A stretch of 64,000 nt of DNA from Rhizobacter koreensis (GTDB taxonomy: Bacteria; Pseudomonadota; Gammaproteobacteria; Burkholderiales; Burkholderiaceae_C). Below the pieces are notes generated by a model. That model saw only the letters and a program-made list of their open reading frames with translations, did not search any database and was not told the origin of the DNA. The stretch lies in the NCBI RefSeq assembly GCF_013366375.1, contig NZ_JABWMJ010000011.1, positions 123,494 through 187,493 on the forward strand. The letters run 5' to 3'. How positions within the stretch are numbered: position 1 is the first letter of the stretch; each line of letters begins with the position of its first letter. Below, in pieces: positions 48,965-57,881 of the stretch. The translations under genes were made by a program, and so were the position numbers.

Positions 48965-50884
48965 ATGATCTCGATCCAGCTGCCCGACGGTTCCAAACGC
49001 GAGTTCCCGGGGCCGGTCACCGTCGGCGAGATCGCCGCCTCGATCGGCAGCGGCCTGGCCAAGGCGGCGCTCGCCGGCCGCATCGGGTCGGGCGACCACG
49101 CCCGCGTCGTCGACACCAGCTTCGTCATCGACCGCGACACCGAGCTCTCGATCGTCACCGCCAAGGACCCGGCCGGTCTCGACGTGATCCGTCATTCGGC
49201 GGCGCACCTGCTGGCGGCGGCGGTCAAGGAGCTGTTCCCGGAGGCGCAGGTGACGATCGGGCCGGTCATCGAGAACGGCTTCTATTACGACTTCTCGTAC
49301 CACCGGCCGTTCACGCCGGAGGACCTGGCAGCGATCGAGGCCCGCATGGCCGAGCTCGTCAGGAAGGACGAGAAGGTCGAGCGCCGGGTCCTGCCGCGCG
49401 ACGAGGCCGTGGCGTATTTCCGCGGCATCGGCGAGGCCTACAAGGCCGAGATCATCGCCGGCATTCCCGCGGGCGAGGACGTCTCGCTGTACCGCCAGGG
49501 TGCCTTCGAGGACCTTTGCCGGGGCCCGCACGTACCGTCGACCGGCAAGCTGAAGTACTTCAAGCTGATGAAGGTCGCGGGCGCCTACTGGCGCGGCGAC
49601 CACCGCAACGAGATGCTGCAGCGCATCTACGGCACCGCCTGGGCGACCCAGGAGGAGCTGCAGAACTATCTGCACATGCTCGAGGAGGCCGAGAAGCGCG
49701 ACCACCGGCGCCTCGGCCGCGAGCTCGACCTGTTCCACCTCGACGAGCACGCGCCGGGGCTGGTGTTCTGGCATCCGAACGGCTGGACCATCTGGCAGGC
49801 GGTCGAGCAGTACATGCGGCAGGTCTATCGCGACAGCGGCTTCCTCGAGGTGAAGGGACCGCAGCTGCTCGACCAGGGGCTCTGGGAGAAGACCGGGCAC
49901 TGGGACAAGTACCGCGAGAACATGTTCACCACCGAGTCGGAAAAGCGCGAGTACGCGCTCAAGCCGATGAACTGCCCCGGCCACGTGCTGATCTTCAAGC
50001 AGGGGATCAAGAGCTACCGCGACCTGCCGCTGCGCTACGGCGAGTTCGGCCAGTGCCACCGCAACGAGCCGAGCGGCAGCATGCACGGGATCATGCGGGT
50101 GCGCGGCTTCACGCAGGACGACGGCCACGTGTTCTGCACCGAGGACCAGATCCTCGACGAGTGCACCAGCTACACGGCGCTGCTCCAGCGGGTGTACCGC
50201 GATTTCGGCTTCACCGAAATCCTCTACAAGGTCGCGACGCGTCCCGAGAAGCGCATTGGCTCCGACGAGGTCTGGGACAAGGCCGAGGCCGCGCTGATGG
50301 AGGCACTCCGACGCTCGAACTGCGAGTTCACGATCGCACCTGGCGACGGCGCGTTCTACGGCCCGAAGATCGAGTACACGCTCAAGGACGCGATCGGCCG
50401 GCAGTGGCAGTGCGGCACCATGCAGATCGATTTCTCGATGGCAGGGCGGCTCGGCGCCGAGTACGTCGCCGAATCGGGCGAGCGTCTGCCGCCGGTGATG
50501 CTGCACCGCGCGGTGATCGGCAGCTTCGAGCGCTTCATCGGGATCCTGGTCGAGCAGCACGCCGGCGCGATGCCCGCCTGGCTCGCGCCGCGTCAGGCCA
50601 GCGTGCTCACGATCACCGAAAGTCAATCCGATTACGCCCAGGCGGTTGTCAAAACGCTGCAGAAACAAGGACTTAGAGCAGCGTCTGATTTGCGCAACGA
50701 GAAAATCAACTATAAAATCCGCGAGCACACGATGCAGAAGGTCCCGTACATCCTTGTCGTGGGCGACAAGGAGAAGGCGAACGGGACCGTTGCCGTGCGC
50801 GCCCGGGGCAATCGAGACCTCGGCGTGATGACGATCGACGACTTCTGCGCGAAGCTCGCCGCCGACGTCGCGCAGAAGGTCTGA
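48965..50884 (+). CDS. thrS: Threonyl-tRNA synthetase
   Basis: A 639-residue class II synthetase of normal length. It has an N-terminal TGS domain (ISIQLPDGSKREFPGPVTVG), the editing domain with RHSAAHLLAAAVKELFPEA, YYDFSYHRPFTPEDL and LCRGPHVPSTGKLK, and the catalytic core with the zinc cysteine in MNCPGHVLIFK, RYGEFGQCHRNEPSGSMHG (motif 2) and the C-terminal motif 3 and anticodon-binding region. It charges tRNA-Thr and edits Ser-tRNA-Thr. It follows a predicted attenuator and heads the thrS-infC-rpmI-rplT-pheST-ihfA cluster. Confidence 0.97.
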   Translation: MISIQLPDGSKREFPGPVTVGEIAASIGSGLAKAALAGRIGSGDHARVVDTSFVIDRDTELSIVTAKDPAGLDVIRHSAAHLLAAAVKELFPEAQVTIGPVIENGFYYDFSYHRPFTPEDLAAIEARMAELVRKDEKVERRVLPRDEAVAYFRGIGEAYKAEIIAGIPAGEDVSLYRQGAFEDLCRGPHVPSTGKLKYFKLMKVAGAYWRGDHRNEMLQRIYGTAWATQEELQNYLHMLEEAEKRDHRRLGRELDLFHLDEHAPGLVFWHPNGWTIWQAVEQYMRQVYRDSGFLEVKGPQLLDQGLWEKTGHWDKYRENMFTTESEKREYALKPMNCPGHVLIFKQGIKSYRDLPLRYGEFGQCHRNEPSGSMHGIMRVRGFTQDDGHVFCTEDQILDECTSYTALLQRVYRDFGFTEILYKVATRPEKRIGSDEVWDKAEAALMEALRRSNCEFTIAPGDGAFYGPKIEYTLKDAIGRQWQCGTMQIDFSMAGRLGAEYVAESGERLPPVMLHRAVIGSFERFIGILVEQHAGAMPAWLAPRQASVLTITESQSDYAQAVVKTLQKQGLRAASDLRNEKINYKIREHTMQKVPYILVVGDKEKANGTVAVRARGNRDLGVMTIDDFCAKLAADVAQKV

Positions 50885-50974
50885 GAGCCCGGCCGGAGGC
50901 ATCGTCCGGCGCCTGGCGCGCTTCGATCGTTTACGGATTCCGCTCGCCTCGGGTCTTTCGAAAGGTTTTCGACT

Positions 50975-51523
50975 ATCGCTACTTTTGCTGACCGCCGCAC
51001 CCCGAACGCCGAGCGCAAGCATCGGCTCAACCGGGAGATCATGGCCCCTGAAGTTCGCCTGAACGGCCAGAACAACGAGCCGCTCGGCATCGTGAGCCTG
51101 AACGAGGCGTTGCGCCTCGCGGGCGAGCAGGACGTCGATCTCGTCGAGATCGTCGCCCAGGCCGATCCGCCGGTCTGCAGGCTGATGGACTACGGCAAGT
51201 TCAAGTATCAGGAGCAGAAGAAGGCGGCCGAGGCGAAGTCCAAGCAGAAGGTCATCGAGATCAAGGAAGTGAAGTTCCGCCCGGGCACCGACGAGGGCGA
51301 CTACGCGATCAAGATGCGCAATCTCCGGCGCTTCATCGCGGAAGACGGCGACAAGGGCAAGGTCACGCTGCGCTACCGCGGTCGCGAGATCACCCACCAG
51401 GACATCGGCATGCGCCTGCTCGAGCGCATCCGTGACGACCTCGCCGACGTGGCCGTGGTCGAGAACATGCCCAAGCTCGAGGGTCGCCAGATGATCATGG
51501 TGCTGGGCCCGAAGAAGCGCTAG
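50975..51523 (+). CDS. infC: Translation initiation factor IF-3, AUC start codon
   Basis: A 182-residue IF-3. The reading frame is open and family-like well before the first ATG (51041). The segment translated from ATC 50975 (IATFADRRTPNAERKHRLNR) precedes NREIMAPEVRLNG, which must be inside the protein. A ribosome binding site GAAAGG (50960-50965) lies nine bases before this ATC. Rare AUU/AUC starts are the known basis of infC autoregulation, since IF-3 rejects them. The N-domain runs to YGKFKYQEQKKAAEAK and the C-domain includes KEVKFRPGTDEGDYAIK. Confidence 0.93.
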   Translation: MATFADRRTPNAERKHRLNREIMAPEVRLNGQNNEPLGIVSLNEALRLAGEQDVDLVEIVAQADPPVCRLMDYGKFKYQEQKKAAEAKSKQKVIEIKEVKFRPGTDEGDYAIKMRNLRRFIAEDGDKGKVTLRYRGREITHQDIGMRLLERIRDDLADVAVVENMPKLEGRQMIMVLGPKKR

Positions 51524-51643
51524 GCGAGCCGGAGAACAGGATTCAGCGGCGCACGAGCGTCGCTGCAAAAGCGGCTGCAGGCCTCCAAGACGGCAAGACC
51601 TTTGCCGGCGCCTGACCAGTCGCAATGTAAGCAGGGAGCAGAA

Positions 51644-51847
51644 ATGCCCAAGATGAAGACGAAGAAGAGTGCGGCGAAGCGTTTTCGCGTTCGTCCGGGT
51701 GGCACCGTGAAGCGGGGCCAGGCGTTCAAGCGCCACATCCTCACCAAGAAGTCGACGAAGAACAAGCGCCAGCGGCGCGGCGCCGTGTCGGTCCATGAGA
51801 CCAACATGGGCCACATGGCGCAGATGCTGCCGTTCGCGGGCCTGTAA
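51644..51847 (+). CDS. rpmI: 50S ribosomal protein L35
   Basis: A 67-residue basic protein, MPKMKTKKSAAKRFRVRPGG at the start and HILTKKSTKNKRQRRG in the middle, matching bacterial L35. The ATG at 51644 is preceded by GCAGGGAGC as ribosome binding site; an in-frame upstream ATG-like start lacks support. It lies 120 bases after infC and 25 before rplT. In enterobacteria this leader region is the site where L20 represses rpmI-rplT; no pseudoknot was traced here. Confidence 0.96.
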   Translation: MPKMKTKKSAAKRFRVRPGGTVKRGQAFKRHILTKKSTKNKRQRRGAVSVHETNMGHMAQMLPFAGL

Positions 51848-51872
51848 GGCCTGATCACTTCAAGGAGAAACC

Positions 51873-52229
51873 ATGCCCCGAGTCAAACGCGGCGTCACCG
51901 CCCGCGCCCGCCACAAGAAGATCCTCGCCCTCGCCAAGGGCTACCGCGGCCGTCGCAAGAACGTATTCCGGATCGCCAAGCAGGCGGTCATGCGTGCTGG
52001 CCAGTACGCCTATCGCGACCGCCGCAACAAGAAGCGCGTGTTCCGTCAGCTCTGGATCGCGCGTATCAACGCCGCGAGCCGCAGCCACGGTGTCACGTAC
52101 AGCCAGTTCATGGCCGGCCTCAAGAAGGCCGCGATCGACATCGACCGCAAGGTCCTGGCCGACATGGCGGTGCACGACGCCGCCGGCTTCGGCAGCATCG
52201 TCGAGAAAGTGAAGGCGGCGCTCGCCTGA
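51873..52229 (+). CDS. rplT: 50S ribosomal protein L20
   Basis: A 118-residue protein of exact family length: MPRVKRGVTARARHKKILAL, GYRGRRKNVFRIAKQAV, YRDRRNKKRVFRQLWI and INAASRSHGVTYSQF. The highly basic N-terminal half binds 23S rRNA. A ribosome binding site AAGGAG precedes the ATG. It is 113 bases upstream of pheS in the same direction. Confidence 0.97.
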   Translation: MPRVKRGVTARARHKKILALAKGYRGRRKNVFRIAKQAVMRAGQYAYRDRRNKKRVFRQLWIARINAASRSHGVTYSQFMAGLKKAAIDIDRKVLADMAVHDAAGFGSIVEKVKAALA

Positions 52230-52342
52230 GCCCGCCCGATGCCGCCGCGCGCGCCGGGTGACCGGCGCAGCGGCGCGCAGCACCGCCCGCGTCTGCGCTG
52301 CGGTTGTCTTTCCGAGCGACTTCGCTCCGTAGCTTCGACACG

Positions 52343-53383
52343 ATGGACGCCGATTCCCTGGTTCAAGACGCCGCGGCGGATTTCGCCCGCGCGACCACGC
52401 CTGCCCAGCTCGAGGACGCGAAGGCACGCTACCTCGGCAAGACCGGCCGGATCACCGAGCAGCTGAAGGCGCTCGGCTCGTTGCCCGCCGACGAGAAGAA
52501 GACCCGCGGCGCCGCGATCAACGTGCTGAAGCACCAGGTCGAGGCTGCCCTCAACGCACGCCGCGCCGAGCTCGCGCAGCTCCAGCTCGAGGCGCAGCTG
52601 CAGGCCGAGGCGCTCGACGTCACGCTGCCCGGCCGCCGTCGCGGAAACGGCGCGCTGCACCCGGTGAGCCGCGCGATGGAGCGTATCGAGCAGATCTTCG
52701 GCTCGATGGGCTTCGACGTCGCCGACGGCCCCGAGATCGAGACCGACTGGTACAGCTTCACCGCACTGAACAACCCGGAGAACCATCCGGCGCGTTCGAT
52801 GCAGGACACGTTCTACGTCGACCTCAAGGACGCCGAAGGGCGCTGGCTCAACCTGCGCCCGCACACGTCGCCGATGCAGATTCGCTACGCGCAGGCCCAC
52901 GCCGCTCGTCATGCCGGAGCGGCGACCATGCCCGACGTGCGGGTGATCGCGCCGGGCCGCACCTACCGCGTCGACAGCGACGCGACGCACTCGCCGATGT
53001 TCCACCAGGTCGAAGGCCTGTGGATCGGCGCCGACGTGAGCTTTCGCGACCTGAAGGCGCTCTACCTCGACTTCGTGCAGGCGTTCTTCGAGACGACCGC
53101 CCTGCAGTTGCGCTTCCGGCCGAGCTACTTCCCCTTCACCGAGCCGAGCGCCGAGATCGACATCATGTTCGAGAGCGGCCCCCTGCAGGGTCGCTGGCTC
53201 GAGGTGTCGGGCGCCGGCCAGGTGCACCCGCAGGTGGTGCGCAACATGGGGCTCGACCCCGAGCGCTACATCGGCTTCGCGTTCGGCTCGGGCATCGACC
53301 GCCTCGCGATGCTGCGCTACGGCATCGACGACCTGCGCGTCTTCTTCGACGGCGACGTGCGCTTCCTCGGCCAGTTCGCCTGA
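52343..53383 (+). CDS. pheS: Phenylalanyl-tRNA synthetase alpha subunit
   Basis: A 346-residue alpha subunit. It has the N-terminal coiled-coil region (about 1-100), HPVSRAMERIEQIFGSMGF, DTFYVDLKDAEGRWLNLRPHTS (motif 2), VIAPGRTYRVDSDATHSPMFHQVEG and FGSGIDRLAMLRYGIDDLR (motif 3). The ATG at 52343 gives MDADSLVQDAAADF, a usual start, though no strong ribosome binding site precedes it. The rplT-pheS gap has a weak GC-rich hairpin but no clear Phe leader peptide. Confidence 0.96.
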   Translation: MDADSLVQDAAADFARATTPAQLEDAKARYLGKTGRITEQLKALGSLPADEKKTRGAAINVLKHQVEAALNARRAELAQLQLEAQLQAEALDVTLPGRRRGNGALHPVSRAMERIEQIFGSMGFDVADGPEIETDWYSFTALNNPENHPARSMQDTFYVDLKDAEGRWLNLRPHTSPMQIRYAQAHAARHAGAATMPDVRVIAPGRTYRVDSDATHSPMFHQVEGLWIGADVSFRDLKALYLDFVQAFFETTALQLRFRPSYFPFTEPSAEIDIMFESGPLQGRWLEVSGAGQVHPQVVRNMGLDPERYIGFAFGSGIDRLAMLRYGIDDLRVFFDGDVRFLGQFA

Positions 53384-53473
53384 CCTCCCATGACGCCGCG
53401 ACGCTCGCCCCGCTCGCCGCGCCTCGACGGCGCGCCAGCGGCGTAGACCTGCGCCCGGAGCCGGCCCTTACCC

Positions 53474-55906
53474 ATGCAACTTCCTGAATCCTGGCTGCGC
53501 GAGTTCTGCGATCCGCCGATCGACACGCAGGCGCTCGCCCACACCCTGACCATGGGGGGCTTCGAAGTCGAGGCGATGCGGCCGGTCGCGCCGCCGTTCC
53601 ATGGCGTCGTCGTCGGCGAGGTGCTGACGGCCGACCCGCACCCCAATGCCGATCGGCTGCGCGTCTGCCGCGTCGACGTGGGCCTTGGCGAGCTGCTCGA
53701 CATCGTCTGCGGCGCGCCGAACGTGCGGGCCGGGATCAAGGTGCCGTGCGCGCGCGTCGGTGCCGAGCTGCCGCCTGCCGGCGATTCGACCGAGCCGTTC
53801 CGCATCAATCTCGGCAAGATCCGCGGCGTCGAGAGCGCCGGCATGCTGTGCTCGGCGCGCGAGCTGCAGCTCGCGGACGACCACGCCGGCCTGCTGGTCC
53901 TCGACGACGACGCCGTCGTCGGCGCCGATCTGCGCACCCAACTGCGCCTCGACGACACCATCTTCACGCTCAAGCTCACGCCCAACCTCGCGCACGGGCT
54001 CAGCGTCTACGGCATCGCCCGCGAGCTCGCGGCCCTGACCGGAGCGCCCTTGCGGGAGCCGTCGATCGTGCCGGCGGCGGTGACGGCAGGCGAGGGCGAC
54101 CGCCTGCCGGTGCGCGTCGAAGCCAGCGACCTCTGCGGGCGCTTCTCGGGCCGCATCATCCGCGACGTCGACATCAGCCGTCCGACGCCGGCGTGGATGG
54201 TCGATCGCCTCGCGCGTTGCGGGCAGCGCTCGGTCTCGCCGCTCGTCGACATCTCGAACTACGTGATGTTCGAGCTCGGCCAGCCGACGCACATCTTCGA
54301 CCTCGACAGGATCCACGGCGGCCTTACGGTGCGCTGGGGCCGCCCGGGTGAGTCGCTCGAGCTCCTGAACGGCAGCACGGTTGAGCTCGACGGCGACGTC
54401 GGCGTGATCGCCGACGCGCAGATGGTCGAGTCGCTCGCCGGCATCATGGGCGGCGCCGCGACCGCGGTGTCCGACGCCACTCGCAACATCTACGTCGAGG
54501 CCGCGTTCTGGTGGCCCGAGGCGGTCGCCGGACGTTCGCGTCGCTACCACTTCGCCACCGACGCCGGGCACCGCTTCGAGCGCGGCGTCGATCCCGAGCG
54601 CACCCTCGACGCCATCGAGCGCATCAGCCAGCTGGTGCTCGCGATCTGCGGCACTGCCGAGACGCGATGCGCACCGATTGACGACCAGGTGCTGAACCTG
54701 CCGGCGCGCGCGCCCGTTCAGCTGCGCGTCGCGCGCGCCGCCAAGGTCATCGGCATGCCGGTGACGCAGGCCGAGTGCGAAGCGGTGCTTGTCCGGCTCC
54801 GCCTGCCGTTCGAGAGCGCGGACGGCGTCGTCCGCGTCACTCCGCCGAGCTGGCGCTTCGACTTGCGGATCGAGGAAGACCTGATCGAGGAGGTCATCCG
54901 CCTGATCGGCTACGACCGTTTGCCGGCGGGCGCGCCGAGCGCGGCGCTGCACGCGCGCGCGGCGAGCGAGACGCGGCGCAGCAGCTGGGCGCTGCGCCAT
55001 CGTCTGGCGGGACTCGGGTACCTGGAGACGATCAACTTCAGCTTCGTCGACGACGCGTCGGAAACCGAGCTCGCCGACAACGCCGCCCCGGTGCGCGTGC
55101 TGAACCCGATCGCCAGCTCGATGGGCGTGATGCGCTCGACGCTGCTCGGCAGCCTGCTCGGCGTGCTGCGCAGCAACCTCGCGCGCAAGGCGACGCGGGT
55201 GCGCGTGTTCGAGCTCGGCAAGGTGTTCCTGCGCGACGCCGAGGCGTCCGCGGGCCCGGGCAGCGTCGGCGGTGTGCGTCAGCCGACCCGCGTCGGCGGT
55301 CTTGCGTTCGGCCCGGTCGATCCGCTGCAGTGGGGCGCCCCGGCGCGCAACGTCGACTTCTTCGACGTGAAAGGCGACGTCGAGACGCTCCTCGCGCCGA
55401 CGGTTGCGCGCTTCGTGCCGACGCGCCATCCGGCGCTGCACCCCGGCCGCAGTGCCGCCGTCGAGGTCGACGGCCGGACGATCGGCGTGATCGGCGAGCT
55501 GCACCCGCGCTGGCGCCAGCGCCACGAGCTGCCCGGCGCGGCGGTGCTTTTCGAGCTCGATGTCGAGGCGCTGCGCGCGCAGCCGATGCCGCGCCATGCG
55601 GCGCTGCCGCGTCGCCAGTCGGCATGGCGCGACCTCGCGGTGGTCGCGGGGCCTGACGTGAGCCACGAGGCGCTGATCGAGACCATCACGTCGCACCCGA
55701 GCGGCCTGATCCGCTCGGCGAATCTGTTCGATATCTACAAGCCGTCGGCGCCGGTTCCCGACATGGCGGCGGACGAGCGCAGCCTCGCAGTGCGGCTCGA
55801 GCTGCTCGACGACACCACCACCCTGACCGACGAGCGCATCGACGCGGTCGTCACCGACGTCCTGCGCACGCTCGGCGAGCGCCTGGGCGTTCGCCTGAGG
55901 CGCTGA
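53474..55906 (+). CDS. pheT: Phenylalanyl-tRNA synthetase beta subunit
   Basis: An 810-residue beta subunit of normal length. The N-terminal EMAP/tRNA-binding domain (ADPHPNADRLRVCRVDVGLG, IVCGAPNVRAGIKVPCARVG) is followed by the B3/B4 editing domain, the B5 domain around residues 400-480, the inactive synthetase-like core (RHHRL, FSFVDD), and the ferredoxin-fold anticodon-binding domain at the C-terminus (RRQSAWRDLAVVAGPDVSH). It forms the alpha2-beta2 enzyme with PheS. It ends two bases before the ihfA ATG. Confidence 0.96.
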   Translation: MQLPESWLREFCDPPIDTQALAHTLTMGGFEVEAMRPVAPPFHGVVVGEVLTADPHPNADRLRVCRVDVGLGELLDIVCGAPNVRAGIKVPCARVGAELPPAGDSTEPFRINLGKIRGVESAGMLCSARELQLADDHAGLLVLDDDAVVGADLRTQLRLDDTIFTLKLTPNLAHGLSVYGIARELAALTGAPLREPSIVPAAVTAGEGDRLPVRVEASDLCGRFSGRIIRDVDISRPTPAWMVDRLARCGQRSVSPLVDISNYVMFELGQPTHIFDLDRIHGGLTVRWGRPGESLELLNGSTVELDGDVGVIADAQMVESLAGIMGGAATAVSDATRNIYVEAAFWWPEAVAGRSRRYHFATDAGHRFERGVDPERTLDAIERISQLVLAICGTAETRCAPIDDQVLNLPARAPVQLRVARAAKVIGMPVTQAECEAVLVRLRLPFESADGVVRVTPPSWRFDLRIEEDLIEEVIRLIGYDRLPAGAPSAALHARAASETRRSSWALRHRLAGLGYLETINFSFVDDASETELADNAAPVRVLNPIASSMGVMRSTLLGSLLGVLRSNLARKATRVRVFELGKVFLRDAEASAGPGSVGGVRQPTRVGGLAFGPVDPLQWGAPARNVDFFDVKGDVETLLAPTVARFVPTRHPALHPGRSAAVEVDGRTIGVIGELHPRWRQRHELPGAAVLFELDVEALRAQPMPRHAALPRRQSAWRDLAVVAGPDVSHEALIETITSHPSGLIRSANLFDIYKPSAPVPDMAADERSLAVRLELLDDTTTLTDERIDAVVTDVLRTLGERLGVRLRR

Positions 55907-55908
55907 CC

Positions 55909-56268
55909 ATGACTGTTCCCGAGCGCCCCGAGCGCGTGCTGCTGCCGACCATCGAGACGCCGACGCTGACCAAGGCCGAGCTCTCGGAGCTTCTGTTCGA
56001 GCGTCTCGGGCTCAACAAGCGGGAGTCGAAGGACATGGTCGAGGCGTTCTTCGAGCTGATCCACAAGACGCTGCTCGAAGGCGACGACGTCAAGCTGTCG
56101 GGGTTCGGCAACTTCAACATCCGGCGCAAGGCACCGCGGCCGGGGCGCAACCCGCGTACCGGGGAGTCCATACCGATCAAGGCGCGCCACGTCGTGACGT
56201 TCCACGCCAGTCACAAGCTCAAGTCAGTCGTGCAAGGTGACACACCGCCGCCGCAGGAGTTCGAGTAA
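55909..56268 (+). CDS. ihfA: Integration host factor alpha subunit
   Basis: A 119-residue DNA-bending protein of the HU/IHF family. It has TLTKAELSELLFERLGLNKRESKDMVEAFFE at the start of the fold, LSGFGNFNIRRKAPRPGRNPRTGE in the DNA-binding arm with the intercalating proline, and a short N-terminal extension of about 18 residues ahead of the canonical start. With IhfB it forms the heterodimer used in recombination, replication and transcription. The order pheT-ihfA is conserved across proteobacteria. Confidence 0.95.
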   Translation: MTVPERPERVLLPTIETPTLTKAELSELLFERLGLNKRESKDMVEAFFELIHKTLLEGDDVKLSGFGNFNIRRKAPRPGRNPRTGESIPIKARHVVTFHASHKLKSVVQGDTPPPQEFE

Positions 56269-56301
56269 AGTCTAGGTTTATCTCCGGATCTTATTGATTT
56301 C

Positions 56302-56754
56302 ATGGAGAAAACTCTTCCTCCGATTCCAGCCAAGCGCTACTTCACGATCGGTGAAGTCAGCGAGCTTTGCGGGGTCAAGCCGTACGTGCTGCGCTACTGG
56401 GAACAGGAGTTCACGCAGCTCAAGCCGATGAAGCGGCGCGGTAACCGCCGCTACTACCAGCACCACGAGGTGCTGCTGATCCGCCGCATCCGCGAACTTC
56501 TCTACGAGCAGGGCTTCACCATCAGCGGTGCCCGCAACCAGCTCGCCGACAGCGTGCATCGCAACGGCCAGTCCGACGGTCACGACGGCCACGACGCGTT
56601 CGCAGCCGATGGCGCCGACGCCACCGAGCGCATCGAGGTGCGGCTGATCGACGTCGACGCCAACCCGGCGGCGCCCGTCGGCGGATCCCTCGTGCTCACC
56701 GCGAGCCAGGTGCGCGAGGAGCTTCTTTCGATTCGCGGCCTCCTCGTGCCGTGA
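56302..56754 (+). CDS. MerR family transcriptional regulator
   Basis: A 150-residue protein with an N-terminal MerR helix-turn-helix: YFTIGEVSELCGVKPYVLRYWEQEF (about residues 13-37), then KPMKRRGNRRYYQHHEVLLIRRIRELLYEQGFTI. The rest is an acidic tail of about 60 residues without cysteines typical of metal sensors, so the effector is unknown. MerR genes of exactly this type follow ihfA in many betaproteobacteria. It is 33 bases after ihfA and probably cotranscribed. Confidence 0.93.
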   Translation: MEKTLPPIPAKRYFTIGEVSELCGVKPYVLRYWEQEFTQLKPMKRRGNRRYYQHHEVLLIRRIRELLYEQGFTISGARNQLADSVHRNGQSDGHDGHDAFAADGADATERIEVRLIDVDANPAAPVGGSLVLTASQVREELLSIRGLLVP

Positions 56755-56772
56755 GGGGGCCTCGGCGGCACC

Positions 56773-56778
56773 TATAAT
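56773..56778 (+). promoter_or_regulatory. -10 box of tRNA-Pro
   Basis: A consensus TATAAT lies 10 bases before the 5' end of the tRNA gene, the usual distance for a promoter whose transcript starts just upstream of the mature tRNA. A matching -35 is not obvious. Confidence 0.75.
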
Positions 56779-56787
56779 GCCGCTCGA

Positions 56788-56864
<77 letters not shown>

Positions 56865-56872
56865 GTCCGATC

Positions 56873-56912
56873 AACGGGTTAGCTCTCACGAGGAGCTAAC
56901 CCGTTCGTCTTT
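56873..56912 (+). terminator. Intrinsic terminator after tRNA-Pro
   Basis: A perfect 13-bp stem (AACGGGTTAGCTC at 56873-56885 with GAGCTAACCCGTT at 56893-56905) with a 7-base loop is followed by CGTCTTT. It begins nine bases after the tRNA CCA end. It marks the right boundary of the conserved translation cluster. Confidence 0.85.
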
Positions 56913-57111
56913 GCAGTCCCGCTGCCTGCGGCCGAGCCGACGCACCCGGCGTAGTTTCGACCACGATGCTTGAGCGTAGTGAGCGCCGCGTGAGCGCCGG
57001 CGGAGCTTGCTCGTGAGTTCGGCTCCACGCGTTGACCATCGCCGACTCGGTCGGGCAGGGAACCATCGACCCCGCTCTCGGCGACCGTTGTCGGAGATGA
57101 GAGTCCCCGAC

Positions 57112-57345
57112 GGGCACTGTGGGCGGCGGCGCCTACGACAACGCGAGGGCCGAAAGTGTCGCTGCAAGCTCGAGAGCGAGCTGATCGACCGCCGCAGCTT
57201 CAAGAGCAAGACCGAGGCACGCTTGGCGGACTTCCCTGAACTGCGGCTGGTTCAACCCGCGCCGTCGGCATTCGGCACATGGCCCCATCTCGCGCGCCGA
57301 CTTCGCGAGGATGGGCGCCAGGAACGCCAGCAATCAGTCCGCCGT
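57112..57345 (+). pseudogene. IS3-family transposase (orfB) remnant, frameshifted
   Basis: Pieces of the C-terminal catalytic region of an IS3-type DDE transposase occur in order but in different frames. GGGAYDNARAES ends in one frame near 57157. CKLESELIDRRSFKSKTEAR follows in another (57158-57220), and GWFNPRRRHSAHGPISRADF in a third (about 57245-57305). In intact members these read continuously as AYDN...ES...L..ELI.RR...W.N.RRRHSALGY.SP..F, with the final catalytic Glu in the AES segment. At least two frameshifts and loss of the upstream half make it inactive. No terminal repeats were found. The stretch 56913-57111 before it shows nothing recognisable. Confidence 0.75.
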
Positions 57346-57590
57346 GCGGGTCGCAGGTCTGTGCGCGGCAAACGCCATGCGAGCCGTGGACAACCGTGCA
57401 GCGGCCCTCATCGGAACTTGAGCGTCAGAGGTTTGCCGTCGGCACAGAGTGAGGTCACTAACTGACGGCACTGGACACCGCCGACCCTGTCGACGAAGCC
57501 ATCCGCATGGCGGCCGTGCTCAGCAGCTCACTGATACTGAGCTTCCGAGGCCGGATCAGGCGTCGCTCGAGGGCTTGACTTCGATAGCGC

Positions 57591-57881
57591 TCAGAGGCCC
57601 GGAACGATTCGAATGTCACGTTCCGCGCCGTCGCCAAGAGCCTCCAGCGCCGCGAGGTAGGCGGGACTGTCGTGAGCCGCGACAGCCTGTTCGACACTGT
57701 CAAATTCCAGCACGACGGTGCGCTGCTTGACTCCGAGTTCATAGATCGTCGACGGCTCGCCGCGCGCCAGGAAGCGGCCACCTGCGGCCATGAGTGCGGG
57801 GCCGGCGAGCTTCGCATAGGCGGCGACCTTTTCCGCGTCGTTCACCGCGCGGTACGTAGTAACCCAATAGCCTTTGGACAT
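57591..57881 (-). CDS. DUF1330 domain-containing protein
   Basis: A 96-residue protein of standard DUF1330 length with a ferredoxin-like (dimeric alpha-beta barrel) pattern: KGYWVTTYRAVNDAEKVAAY at the start, GGRFLARGE, and VVLEFDSVEQAVAAHDSPAYL. The family is of unknown biochemical function and small enough to be a ligand-binding or monooxygenase-like fold. It stands alone between the IS remnant and a gene-poor stretch, and its ATG at 57881 has a modest upstream purine-rich site (AAGAGG). It looks intact. Confidence 0.85.
   Translation of the reverse strand: MSKGYWVTTYRAVNDAEKVAAYAKLAGPALMAAGGRFLARGEPSTIYELGVKQRTVVLEFDSVEQAVAAHDSPAYLAALEALGDGAERDIRIVPGL

Noticed and set aside
48791..51814. 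1007-residue minus-strand frame over thrS and infC
   Set aside because: It runs antisense to two certain essential genes and has a composition typical of antisense shadows.
52230..52342. Phe attenuator before pheS
   Set aside because: A weak 7-bp GC stem (CGCAGCG/CGCTGCG) with a TTGTCTTT tail is present, but no short frame rich in Phe codons.
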